Positions 12,059 through 31,510 of a stretch of DNA of 64,000 nucleotides are shown piece after piece. The translations under genes and the position numbers were made by a program. The notes beneath the pieces are model-generated. The model saw only the letters and a program-made list of their open reading frames with translations, ran no database searches and was not told where the DNA came from. Position 1 is the first letter of the stretch, and every line of letters begins with the position of its first letter. This stretch comes from Latrodectus hesperus (lineage: Eukaryota; Arthropoda; Arachnida; Araneae; Theridiidae), in assembly GCA_037975125.1 (NCBI GenBank), contig CM075855.1, forward strand, positions 108,283,912 to 108,347,911. The letters are read 5' to 3'.

Positions 12059-13179
12059 AAATTCATTATAGTTTAAACTTTAATATACTTGGGTATGAGT
12101 GAATAGGAAATTTTATCAAAATTTTTTCGACAATATAAAGTTTATGTAAGGTATGATTACAATTTGAAAAATTCCATTTATTAAAAAGATTTCACCTGAA
12201 ATGATTACGACTATTAAAATATTTCGTTTGATATCTATTAAAAATATTAAGATATCAGTTTTATGACAGAAAAAGCTTTAACTTGATCGAGGAAATTAGC
12301 ACATAATTTAGGCAGTTTTAAAGCTATTATAATGCATCTTTAATTATTTTTTTACCTCAACTAGTTAAAATAAGTAAATAAATAATCACTTTTATTTGCA
12401 AACTTTTAAATGCATAAAAATTTAATTTATTCTAGATTATGATTCTGTGTCAAAATTTTATACAATCAATGCCATTTATTAAATGTTACTTAAAAAATTT
12501 AATAATTCATTTAAATTTTGATGTTTATTTCTTAAATCTGCAGTATCAAATCAATTTACTAATATTTTAATTCCAGATTCATAAATGCACAATACAATAA
12601 TTATCGTTCACATATCTATGTTTTAATACAAAACTCTATAATCTCTAAATCCATAATTGATTAAAGAAATACTAATAGATAAACATTTCAATTTTATTAT
12701 TAGTAGAATTTACTGCTTAAACTGTATCAATTTTTAATATAACCAATACGTTATTAATATCATAATAGTAACATTGAAATTCAGAATTTTATACAGAGAC
12801 TTTTAATTTATTAATATTTTAAGTTCTTTATTATTAGTTTTATCATTAAGTTTTCTCATTTCTTTCAAATTTCATAAACTAAGGTCAAAAAATTTTAAAC
12901 ACTATTTTAACAAATTGAATAAATTTGAAATTTTCTAATATTTCTTGTTAATAATTGTTGTGAATTTTGATTTCACAACAGTTATAACAAAAATAATCTT
13001 ATAATTAATTGATATTCTTATGATCCTTATGGTCTATATGATTGGAAAATTACTTTTACATAAATCACAAATCAAAGAAAATATTAGTACTTTAAGCAAA
13101 TTAATTCCTTTAAATTGAAAACAATTAGTATGTTGAATGAAGATTGGTGACAGAGAGCTGGAAGTTCAATATTGAATAT
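12059..13179. other. AT-rich intergenic
   Basis: No supported feature. Confidence 0.45.
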
Positions 13180-13460
13180 GATGTACAGACTCGCAAAGAA
13201 TTTTAGGATTAATTTTCATTTTCAGTGGATCCTGTCACAACGTTGGCATTAAGAGAAACGAGATTACTGATTCGCTGGCTAAGCTGCTTCTTAGAAACGC
13301 TTATTCCGCCCTGAGATGTGATTGTTGTTTGGAGTTCCAATTTAGACCGGTAGGTGGCGCAGCGATCACTTGCAATTTGCAATTTGCACCTGCTGATTGG
13401 AAAGCACACGCTCTTTTTGTCGTTGCGACTTATCAACAGGTATTTGGGTGTGTTGACTTT
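13180..13460 (+). pseudogene. LINE RNase H fragment
   Basis: The plus strand reads FSGSCHNVGIKRNEITDSLAK, a close variant of the LINE RNase H signature in which a 'W(I/V)PSH' block precedes 'GNExADxLAK'. The following roughly 50 codons have no recognised motif. Both ends are cut off and there is no identifiable 3' tail. It is a non-functional scrap of a non-LTR retrotransposon ORF2. Confidence 0.6.
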
Positions 13461-14265
13461 CATCGATAGTTAAGAATAGTAGCATTACTTTCTGTGACTG
13501 TGTTATAAGAAATTAAATTGTATAAACTCAAGAAGTTGGCTGATTTATCGGAATAGAGAAGATCCATTTTCTCTTCAGTGGACGAAGTTTTTACGTATAA
13601 CATCTTTAAGAGTAGCATATTTTTGAAAAAATGTAATTAATTAAAACTTTTGACTATAAAATCATTCCTTTATTAATATTATGTTCTTTTTGTGCATGTC
13701 CTTTGTTAAAACCAATTAATTCTATTTGGTTACGTTTCATAACTCAATAATCTTAACTAACATAATTTAATAAAATAATAACAGAAACCAGAAGAATTTT
13801 TCTCATTTAACATAATATGTAAAATCATTGTTTTACAAAATGTAACTAATTTTTCAATTTTTGGTTAACAATTAAGAAAAAATTGACATCAAATATACTT
13901 AAAATTATTTTCATTTTGGCATTTCTGCGTTTAATAATTACACAATTAAGCTCATTGAAAACAAATAATGAAAAAATGTTCTATCAAATAATTATACATT
14001 AAAAAATTAGGTTTTTAAGTTGTAAACACTTAATTCAAAATATAATAAGATTTTTATAATTTTATTTATGCATACACAAAATATCATGCATTATATTTTA
14101 CATAATTATAAATTACAATTTATTTATTTATAAATTATATGGGTATAATTTATAACGAAAAAAATAATAGGAAATTAAATAAAAATTAGATTCAAAGATT
14201 AAAATCTGTAAGCTTTATAGATTATGCTATGATACGAGCATAATGTCTCAAAATAAGTTTACTCT
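13461..14265. other. AT-rich intergenic
   Basis: No supported feature. Confidence 0.45.
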
Positions 14266-14978
14266 CGATGCATACCCTCAATGCAGATGAACTGTATTAA
14301 GTAATATTGGCAGCGATCACTACCCCTCCCTCATTGAATTGGATATAAATAAAAAGGTGTTAAAGGACCGAGGGAACCACTGGAACTTCAGAAAAGCCGA
14401 TTGGAAGAAGTACAGGGATCTCACAAACTCTGGAGTGTTTACTGCCTCTCTGACCAATAACATTGACAGAAATTGGAAAGCATTTGAAAACAGGATTATT
14501 AGCGCAACAAAGCAATCAATCCCTCGGGGTAAAGTTAAAAACTACACTCCATTTTTCTCCCATAAATGTGACACCTTGAAACCACTATTGAAAAAGAGAG
14601 AAGCATTGTAACATCTCATCTCGTCCAACACCGATAATGCATATGACAGGTCCGAATTGATCAGAGTGAATGCAGAGATCAAACGCAAGTACGCTCTCCT
14701 AAAGAGGAAGAGATGGAGCGAGTTATCCACTTCTCTTGACTCTAGAACACCAGGCTCCAAACTGTTGAGACTATTAAAGAATATTGATAAAAGACAACCT
14801 CAATCTGAGAGCTGTAACACTATTCTAGCACCAGATGTTAGTGTCCCTCAGAATTTTGACTTAGAAAAGGCTTTTTCAAAGCCTTTTTTTGGATTTTCTG
14901 GTTGTTTATGGACTTGTGGAGTTGATCTAGTACTGGAATTGGACCATCTGGGATTAGTGACAATGACAACAACATAAT
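14266..14978 (+). pseudogene. Jockey-like LINE ORF2 fragment, internally deleted
   Basis: The reading begins at the end of the apurinic endonuclease domain (IGSDHYPSLIEL, the 'SDH' catalytic block) and continues into the linker (WNFRKADWKKY, then FENRIISATKQSIPRG) typical of jockey/R1-type ORF2 proteins. A stop at about 14609 separates it from a second plus-strand frame (14657-14977) that carries the rest of the linker. The frame then jumps to an ORF2 3' terminus (GVDLVLELDHLGL) and ends in acaacaacata. The reverse transcriptase and RNase H are absent. The same 3' end occurs near 34600 and a related one near 58000. Confidence 0.75.
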
Positions 14979-17429
14979 TAGCATGTTACTATTCAATAAT
15001 AGACTTGGGTTCAATTTTATTTCAAGTAATTTTATTTTGAACTTGATTTACGAATAACATTTAAACTAATTAATTGAAATACGCGTCATAAGAGAATCTT
15101 TATCAGCTCTACTATTTCTTGTGAAAATTGTAGGTTTTTAAAAAATTTGAAACAGAAGAGATAATGAACTCGAAAATTTTATCCCAGGCATGCTTTTTCT
15201 ATCGCCAAAAAGAGGAAATGCGAACACACTAACAATTTATTGAATGAAAGAGAACAAAAAATAAAATGACTGGTTTTCATAAATTTCAAGAGATTTTGAA
15301 AATATCCTTTTTTTAAATTATTAGTGTTTCTTAAAGATATAATGATCTTAGAATCGATGTGGTTGTAATCATGAAAATTTATTTCTGCCTATATAAAAAT
15401 CTTTACATTTATAATTTAGGCAAATTTAATCTTGTTTCAAAAATAGATCAAAGTTAAAATTAAATTAAAAATTGAACAAACATTTTTTGTATATTTTTAA
15501 TATCTTCTTACTAATAAATATATTTAAAATTGTAGTATTTGATATTAAGAGACGAGCATATATATTTCTAAAAGTTGTTCTCATAAAATTTATGTAACAA
15601 ATTATTTATATTAATATAATACATTAAGTAAGTTTGAGATATAAACTTGGAAGTTTATAATTGTGTAACGATCATGATGCACATCTCAATAAACCAGTAA
15701 AACCCAGAAGTCTTACGTTGAACTGCATTTTAGAATTAAAAATGTTTTAAGTAACATTGAAATTATTACATGTTTGAATAAAGTCATTTTCTTCTATATT
15801 TTATATATTTTAAAATCAGCATTGTGTTTATATTTATAAGTGATGTAAATGTAAGTCAGTTTGTTCATTTCTTGTTTCCATACACTAGCATGAATTAAAA
15901 CTACAATAATACAGATATAACGCAATGCCAGAAGTAACAGAAAGTCCCAAACAAATTTTTCTTAGTAAAAAAAAAAAAAAGATAAATTTTAATATTTAAT
16001 TACAATCATTATATAATGCATAATAATGTTAATTATTGTAGATAAATAAAATAGACATAATTCACATTAATGCATAATAATGTGAATTATGTCTATTTTT
16101 GACTATTGTCTTGTTTTTATTATTAAAAATAATTTCATTGCTTACAAATCTGATAAGCGTATTTGTCTAATTTTCCTGTTATGAAGTATAAATAATAATA
16201 CGTAAATTTAAGTGTGAATCTTGTAAATATTTAATTGATATGTTTCTATATTCAGTAAGGCATTCGTTTCTGATAATGAAGAACTTGCTCACAGCAAGAA
16301 AAATATCAATTTCGTGGTTTCCGATTTTATGTGTCAACAACTTATCATAAAACTCATTAAAAATTCCACAGTGCACATGGTGGGAAATATTTACAAAGTA
16401 TAAAATGTTCTTACGGATATTTAGTTTACTTAAATAATTGCCACTTAACTATGCAAAAAGTATTTCTCATTTATATCTTGATATTCTTCTCTATTTTTTA
16501 TTTTCTGCTTTTATATTTTTTTCTTTTAGAACTTTTAATAATTCTTAAGAAAAATACATTGTTTTTATCAACTTTTGAAGGAAATCAGTAGAATTAATAT
16601 ATAGTTATCGTGTCCTGTCTCGATTTCTAGTTTCTAAGCAATGTCAAAATTCATCAATGTATCGTTCATTCAAAGTAAGTAAAACAATTCATATTTCAAG
16701 AGATTTGCAAAATCAATGATGATGTTGAAAATGCAAATAATTTTGGTTAAGTAATTGAGATTATTTTCATTTTATATATATCTATAGCAATACTATTTAA
16801 TCTACGGCTTTCAAATATCATTAAAAATAAGGTTTGTTGCTTTAATAATTGTCACTTAAAGACTTTTTCATCCCTATAATTTTTTATTAATTGATACCAG
16901 ACACCATATTTTAAGCTATTTGAATAACATTTTTGAAATACCTCTAATTATCATTTCAATCACGGTTTTTAGCTTATTTTTAATTTTCATACCAACAATG
17001 TTTCGTAAATATTTCTATTAGTGTGAAATTACCATTACAAATACATCTTGGCATATACAAAATTCGATATAATTAAGAGTCTAATGGTGAAGATAATACG
17101 GAAAAATCTGCTTATATATATATAGACTAACAAAATCTATTCAATTTTTCTTAAACGATTTTATGAAATTGATTGAGATTTTATAGAATATGAATGCCAT
17201 AATAAACGGAACTTCAAAAATTTTAATTAGACCAATTGATATACTCGTAGTTAAATTATTCTCTTAGTTAAATAATTTTAAATTATTCTGTCTTCTTTCT
17301 GCCTACTGATGATGAAATTTTAATGAGAACACATTTCTTAAATGCATTTATAAATTTAATTTACGATAAAAAGTGTTGGTAGTTTCAACATTTCATATGC
17401 TTGAAAATGAAAAAACGCAACCAAAATGT

Positions 17430-17433
<4 letters not shown>
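14979..17433. other. AT-rich intergenic with one perfect palindrome
   Basis: Apart from the hairpin at 16048-16099 and a poly(A) run near 15967, nothing was recognised. The minus-strand frame at 16179-16376 is open but has no family resemblance. Confidence 0.45.
16048..16099. repeat. Perfect 22-bp inverted repeat
   Basis: The arm aaaatagacataattcaca and its extension (22 nt) is followed by an 8-nt spacer and the exact complement. In RNA or single-stranded DNA it would form a hairpin. No terminal duplication was seen. Confidence 0.85.

Positions 17434-17510
<77 letters not shown>
17434..17510. repeat. (TA)n microsatellite
   Basis: An uninterrupted TA array of about 77 bp. Confidence 0.97.
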
Positions 17511-19090
<1,580 letters not shown>

Positions 19091-19389
19091 AATATGTCTT
19101 CATCCTCTTCTGTAAAATATTTTAATTTACATTATTTAATTATTTTTAATAAATTATATTTGCAATATATTTTTAATAAGGATTATGTATTCAATAATGC
19201 AGAATTAAAAAATAAATATTCCGCAAAATATTTTAGATTTATATATTTAAAATTAATTTCAGTTGAACTATTCTATTTTATCATTTTTCAATTTAAACAT
19301 AACATTTTTTCTCTTTATTAAAATATCGATAATCCCCTTGAATGAATCATTAATTCACATTTGTAGAATGTTTTTGAAACATGTCTGTT

Positions 19390-20672
19390 ATACACTGCTG
19401 GCCACCCAGATTGCAACAAGAACAAATATCAAAGAGATATCACAACAAAATTTCTTTTGTAAATAACATGTTCACCAAGTATCAAATGACTTCCTGCCAA
19501 TATCAATAGCCAGAGTAGCTGATATTGTTGGAAATCACCGCTGCCACAATACGCAGCATTGATTCAAAGAGATTTTGGATGTGTTCTTGGGGTACAGCTG
19601 ACCAAGTAGCTTGTACAAGTTGCCAAAGTTGATCTTATTTGGCAGCTAGGGATGTAATCTGGGTCAATCGTTGAGCAACCATGGACCACATGTTTTCTAC
19701 TGTCGAAAGATCCGGTAAGCGTGCCGGACAGGAAATCAATTGAATCTGGTGATTGACAAAAAACCCTTGGACATTGCGTGCCACGAGTGTTCAAGCATTA
19801 GTCTATTAAAATATGGCCGTGGGCCAGCGCTGAAGGTAAAGTAGGTCAACTGACTCCAACACCTCGGAGATGGAGCGCTGGCTGTTTAATTACTGGCAAT
19901 ACATACTAGAGGAGGGCAAGAGAGATATACAAAAGCATTCCATACCAAAATACCCAGTGCAGGATCAGTGTGGCGGTGTATAACGCAGCTGTTCAGCATT
20001 TTTGCTCCACGGTGTGTCCAGAGTCGAATGCGAGCATCGTGGTGTTTCAGACAGAAGCCTGACTCGTCAGTAAATACAATTTCATTCCATTCTGCCTTCC
20101 ACACCAATCTTTAATTGCACCATTGGTGACATAGACGTCAGTGATTTTGAGTCAAGGGTAGACGAAGCAATGCATGTCTTGCGGACTTACCACTCTACTG
20201 TAAACGGCGTCTAATGATACTCTCAGTCATTGGATAACGCGTCACAGACGATAGTTCGAGGTGTGGATGAGCGATCCTCACTGCCATGCGCACAATTTGC
20301 CTTTCATCGCGTGAAGTAGTGCACTGAGGTGGATACCATCGAGCACACGTCGGTCTGTCGTACCCTCAGGCATACAGCTATTCATATCCGAATTACAGTT
20401 GTTTGGTTTCGTCTAACACGACTATCGATTTTCCTGAAAAATAATGAAAATCTAGGTAGCACACTATTCTTCCAGTGTCAAGCATGGATATTTGATCAAA
20501 AAATGACCACTGTTTACTACAAGGCATAATTTACCTTTTTTTGAAAAAACTTCAAAAAAGTTACAATTGCCGATCTTGAAATCGTCAAAACTTCCAAGCC
20601 TTAAATAGCGCTCTTAAGTGGCGCAACAGTCATGCGTGATGTGCGTCTGCGCTTAAATTCTGATCATTTGAA
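19390..20672 (-). pseudogene. Tc1-like DNA transposon with degenerate transposase
   Basis: Minus-strand reading from about 20340 down to 19500 gives the Tc1 transposase order. There is an N-terminal HTH segment (SRDERQIVRMAV), then the first catalytic Asp block (EIVFTDESGF), then a damaged middle where the second Asp should be, then PARLPDLSTVENMWSMV with the catalytic Glu, and a tail (VPQEHIQNLFESM). Frameshifts and stops break it in several places. The left end (tacactgctggccaccc) looks like a Tc1 terminus. The matching right end is not visible and may have been lost at the (TATC)n/(TA)n array that begins at about 20674. Homologous debris lies at 45592-46794. Confidence 0.8.
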
Positions 20673-22664
<1,992 letters not shown>

Positions 22665-22674
22665 TAGTTTTGTA

Positions 22675-23061
22675 GAGACCATGGTAGCCTAGGGGTTAGA
22701 GCATCGTTCTTCCATGCAGAAGCACAAGGTTCGAATCCCAAGGCCACCAAAAACAACATGCGATATACATGCTCGTTAAATCTGTGGAATCATAAATTCT
22801 ATGGTTTGTCATCGAGCAGTTATCAAGAGTGTAATGTTCTGGAGAAATTTCTTCCCACTTCAGGTCAATGTCAAAATTGTGTGAGTAGATTCTCTGATGA
22901 TCCCATCTATCGGATAAGCTTAGACCCCATCTATTAGATAAGCATCTATTAGATAAGCTTAGACAAAGTCGTTTCTGGTTAAACGGAAGGTGCACCCTAC
23001 TGACCTAAATTAACCAACGGCAGAGTGAGCTTGGACTGTCCAAGTGTTATAAAAAACAACA
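22675..23061 (+). mobile_element. SINE-A copy, full length
   Basis: A tRNA-like head (A-box region TAGCCTAGGGGTTAGAG at about 22686-22702 and B-box GGTTCGAATCC at 22728-22738) is followed by the SINE-A body, the 3' module and a tail of acaacaaca. A probable 10-bp TSD is tagttttgta at about 22665 and tagtttggta just after the tail (9/10 identical). A (TCTATTAGATAAGC)-like unit is duplicated within the body near 22910-22960. The minus-strand ORF through it is not a gene. Confidence 0.88.
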
Positions 23062-23073
23062 ACATAGTTTGGT

Positions 23074-23460
23074 AACTCCAGTGGCTTCACGCCGCTTCCC
23101 GTAAGCTCAGCAAACTGAAGCATCATTTGCCGCGGGCAGTGGTTGGGAGGGTGACCACGATGTACTCTCCTTCACTGGGTTGCTGGAACTCCGTGGGTTG
23201 GGGACGTGTCCATGTTAATATGTGACGCGTAAAGTCCTTCCGCTGGTGTGGCGTGGATGTGAAGAGGAGGGTGCCAACTCAGGTTTGGCCTCGTCACCTG
23301 ACCGTGTCTCAAAATGACGAGGCACCTTAAAAAGAGCAGAATCGTACTTTAACCTTCGTGGTGCTCTGATCCAAACGAAAGACGCTATCTATTGACTTAA
23401 TTCGCACTGCCAAAGGCATAGCGAACTTGGCTTGTCCAATTGTCATAAGCAACAACAGCA
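23074..23460 (+). mobile_element. SINE-B copy, full length, 12-bp TSD
   Basis: The GC-rich 5' module (atttgccgcgggcagtggtt) joins the shared 3' module and an AAC-type tail. The perfect direct repeat acatagtttggt flanks it at 23062-23073 and 23461-23472. It lies immediately downstream of a SINE-A copy in the same orientation. Confidence 0.9.
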
Positions 23461-23472
23461 ACATAGTTTGGT

Positions 23473-28298
<4,826 letters not shown>

Positions 28299-28310
28299 AA
28301 AACTAATATT

Positions 28311-29089
28311 CTTCTTCTTCTTCTTCTTAGAATTGGGTTTGTATGTCATTGGGCACCTCTGCTTTTATCAGCATTTTGTACCATTAACTCCAAACCCAAT
28401 GTTTCCTAGTTCCAGTTTCTCGGATCACCCACTTTATTAATAAAGTCCGATAACCCTTTAATGGAGTCTAGGTGTAACTCTCTAGTATGGATGATGCCTA
28501 AAGAAGTTAATCTAGGGAGGGCAAGAGCCTCGCATTCGTAAATGATATGCTCTGCCGTTTCCTCTTGCGTATGACATTTCCAGCAGATAGGGTCTTGCTG
28601 AAACAGTCCAATCTGGTCCGAGAGTCAGTCATACTAGTGATAGCTTCCTGACTTTCACCAGAAGATGGTTTAGAGTTCATTTCTACCTCAAGTGGAGGAT
28701 TCATTACTGCCCCTTTACAAGACTGCCTTTGAGTTCCTTTGTCTTTTTCAGCAAGGTCTACTTCAGAGGCATCACCTGCAGATGCAGAAATGTTTGTTAT
28801 TTCTTGTGTCTTTTCAGCCACAAGATAACAATTTATAAGCTCAGGTAATACAAGTCCATCCAGCATTGCCTGAGATACTGGGCAAGGCAAATTACTCTAG
28901 AAGTTTGCCAGGTAACTAGAGGCTCCGTTAAGACACCAATACCGCGGTGCCAATTAGCCCTAGGCACGGATCGCATAACACCAGGGTTCGCGGCCTCTGA
29001 TTCAATATTCAAGGCTATCCTGTCATTCCTACAGGATGTTCGGTGATCCACCACCTACCGACGCGCCTGGTAGCTGCTCAGGCCCCAGG
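28311..29089 (-). mobile_element. Internally deleted LINE with 12-bp TSD
   Basis: The element is bounded by the perfect repeat aaaactaatatt (28299-28310 and 29090-29101). On the minus strand it starts with a GC-rich leader of about 190 bp. It then has an open frame (28890 to 28507, about 127 codons) whose first part is acidic and unrecognised, and whose last part enters ORF2 3' sequence at about 28610. It ends with the same 3' region as the LINE at 60000-60519 and a (GAA)n tail (28311-28328). Endonuclease, reverse transcriptase and most of RNase H are missing. Because both ends and the duplication are intact, the shortened form itself seems to have been retrotransposed. Confidence 0.8.
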
Positions 29090-29101
29090 AAAACTAATAT
29101 T

Positions 29102-30495
29102 ACTATTTTACGTTTTATCGTGGCGTAGTGCGTGGTACAAATACTGTATTAATGCGCATAATTAGAGGTATTTTGAAACCTTGAAAATAATTTTAAAAAA
29201 TCACTTAAAACAAAAATTTCTTATGAATTGGCCTTTTAGTCTTGACTTTTTTGGCAGTTTCTTATTTATTTACAATAAAAACGTGTGGTGACTCACCTAT
29301 TTGTGTCCTACATGCTCGAATAAATTAAGGTTATTACCGAATATAAATGTCTTGACATTATAAAATGCTATTGAATTCAAATTTAGTAGCAACTGACTAA
29401 ATATTTGTACCTATAATGTGTTGAATTCCAAGTAAATTTTTTAAAACATAATATTAATAAATTTAATAAATATTTTAAAGAAAAAGTTTGGTATTCCTAC
29501 AAAAAATAGTCATATATTATTGAATAATTATCAAAAAAAATTCATCACAACTAAAATGTTTTGTATGAATTAGAAATTTTGAGAACACAATATATCTCAC
29601 GAAATACATTTAAATTTATTTCTGAAATTAATTTAAATTCATAAATTCGATGAATAAGTATAATAAATATATTTCATGAATTTTGTCAGTATTCTGATTG
29701 AAATATTGTAACAATGAACAGGAAATTGATTTTCTCCTCAATAAATTATATTAAGCCATAGTAATGCTAACCTCATTTACGTCATATCATTTATCATGTC
29801 AGGGCTAAAAATAATTAGTAAAGTTTTAAGTTTCTTTTAGACGATTAATAAAATATCGCTGTGAATTTATGTTTAATTTAAATCTATTGTTCCAAACAAC
29901 ATATAACCAATGAACTTAGAAAATTAATTCCAAAATTGACAATGATTATTATTCTTACATAATCAACATACATTTTATTTGGGTTAAATGCCGTAGAAAC
30001 TGAAATTGCAATTACCTGATATAATAATTTGAGAAATAATTGATATGAAGTCTCATAATTTATTATTAAAATTTACTGCATTTTTTTAAAATTTTATACA
30101 ATTTCTTATTATTATATACTACTATTCTAATTTAGTAAAATCAGAATTTGCTGACTTTGAAAATTAATTATTTTTAATACACAGTATTTTAAATACGCCT
30201 GTCTGATAAATGTATGCATATTACAGTATTAGACTTACAATTTGAGTAGTACTGCAAAATTTAACCAATAAATGAATTATTTTTTGCCTAACCTTGAGCA
30301 TTTCCTATTAAAAAATTGTAAAAAGTTATCTTATTTCACTATTTTTTCGAGAAAATATTATTTATATATTATTATACATTTCAACCATCCATTGTATTCC
30401 TGTGGGTGGTAGAGATGAAATAAAAACTTTTCGCGGACCAACAGGCAGAAGTCCAGCCCCTTTGGGGCTCTGGCAACTCTTTTCTCTGAATCATT
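29102..30495. other. AT-rich intergenic
   Basis: No supported feature. Confidence 0.45.
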
Positions 30496-30720
30496 TCAAC
30501 TATAATAGCCAGATTTAGAACAAAACATTTGAAAGGTATGAGAATTTCTACTGACGGACAACATATCTTCAGCTGTCCAGAAATGCTGACCACGCTTTTC
30601 AACATCATCATAGAGGATCCTTTGGAGCTCATTATTAATGATAAAGCTGTAGAAATCACCAGGGCTGTCTTCAACAGCTTCGGGGACATTTAGAGTTTTT
30701 GCACGTACACCATGGATACG
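30496..30720 (-). pseudogene. Coding-like fragment, unidentified
   Basis: The minus strand reads openly for about 74 codons (RIHGVRAKTLNVPEAVED, then FYSFIINNELQRILYDD, then HFWTAEDMLS) before a stop. Coding-like sequence resumes in another frame down to about 30375 (REKFLFHLYHPQEYNGW). Composition is clearly less AT-rich than the flanks, which supports former or current coding. I do not recognise the family. Either a transposon fragment or a decayed host exon would fit. A longer overlapping frame in another phase is considered a shadow. Confidence 0.35.
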
Positions 30721-31089
30721 ACATCATCATCATTAAAAATATACATACTTATTAATAATTATATCAGAATATTAATAATATGAGGCATTAGGTCAAAACT
30801 GTGGTTCTGAGGTACACGTTTATTTTATTGGTCTTATTAAATAGAGTGTTAAAAATGTTTCAACCGACAACATTAATGGTTCTAGTTTTTTGGCTCTTTC
30901 ACTTAAATACTTTATATCTAATTGATACTTAAGATATGGCTTAAATCTAAATCACAAGTTAGCCCTTGGGAAACTTACTCGTTTATTATTCAACTTATAA
31001 TATTAAATATATACATGTTATGGCAAATTTAAATTTTGAAATGCATGAATAGTTTTCTAGACAGAGAAATTATCAATCGTGTTTCAAGC
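30721..31089. other. AT-rich intergenic
   Basis: No supported feature. Confidence 0.45.
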
Positions 31090-31510
31090 AAATATAGCAG
31101 GTTTTTTTTTTAAATTTTTTTTAAGTAATGGCGGACACTTGTGTAACTAAACAATCGCCCCAACCAGGCCAGAAACTGTTACACATTTGAACAAAATGTG
31201 TAGCAGTTGAACGGAAGCATTACCTGAATTTTTTTAAGTAACGGCCACAAGTAAGTTTTAAGTATGCCACAAGAAGGTCAGAAACTGCTACTCATTTATC
31301 GTTATCCAGCGAGAACCTGTGAACCAAATCATTACCCACGCCATGCAGCACGCCATACAAACGGAGCATTACCCACGCCATACCACCAGAAAACCTTTTA
31401 CAGGGTGGGCCGCGTTCATGCAATATTTCGGAAAAAAGGACAGAGACAGAAACATTCATGTCTGAACCGGGACCCACAGTTTAGGAACGCTAACCACTTT
31501 GAATGAACTC
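31090..31510. repeat. GC-richer repeat block, possibly a diverged SINE
   Basis: The block stands out by base composition. A segment of roughly 50 bases (tttttaagtaatggc ... ccagaaactgttacacattt) recurs imperfectly about 100 bp further on (ttttaagtaacggc ... tcagaaactgctactcattt). 'attacccacgcca' also occurs twice. The minus strand has AGTGGTTAGCG followed by GGTTCAGACATG, which weakly resemble A- and B-boxes. A short hairpin (aactgttacacattt and its near complement) lies near 31165-31206. No TSD was identified. Confidence 0.35.

Noticed and set aside
22696..22995. Minus-strand 99-residue ORF
   Set aside because: It lies entirely inside a SINE-A copy, opposite its body.
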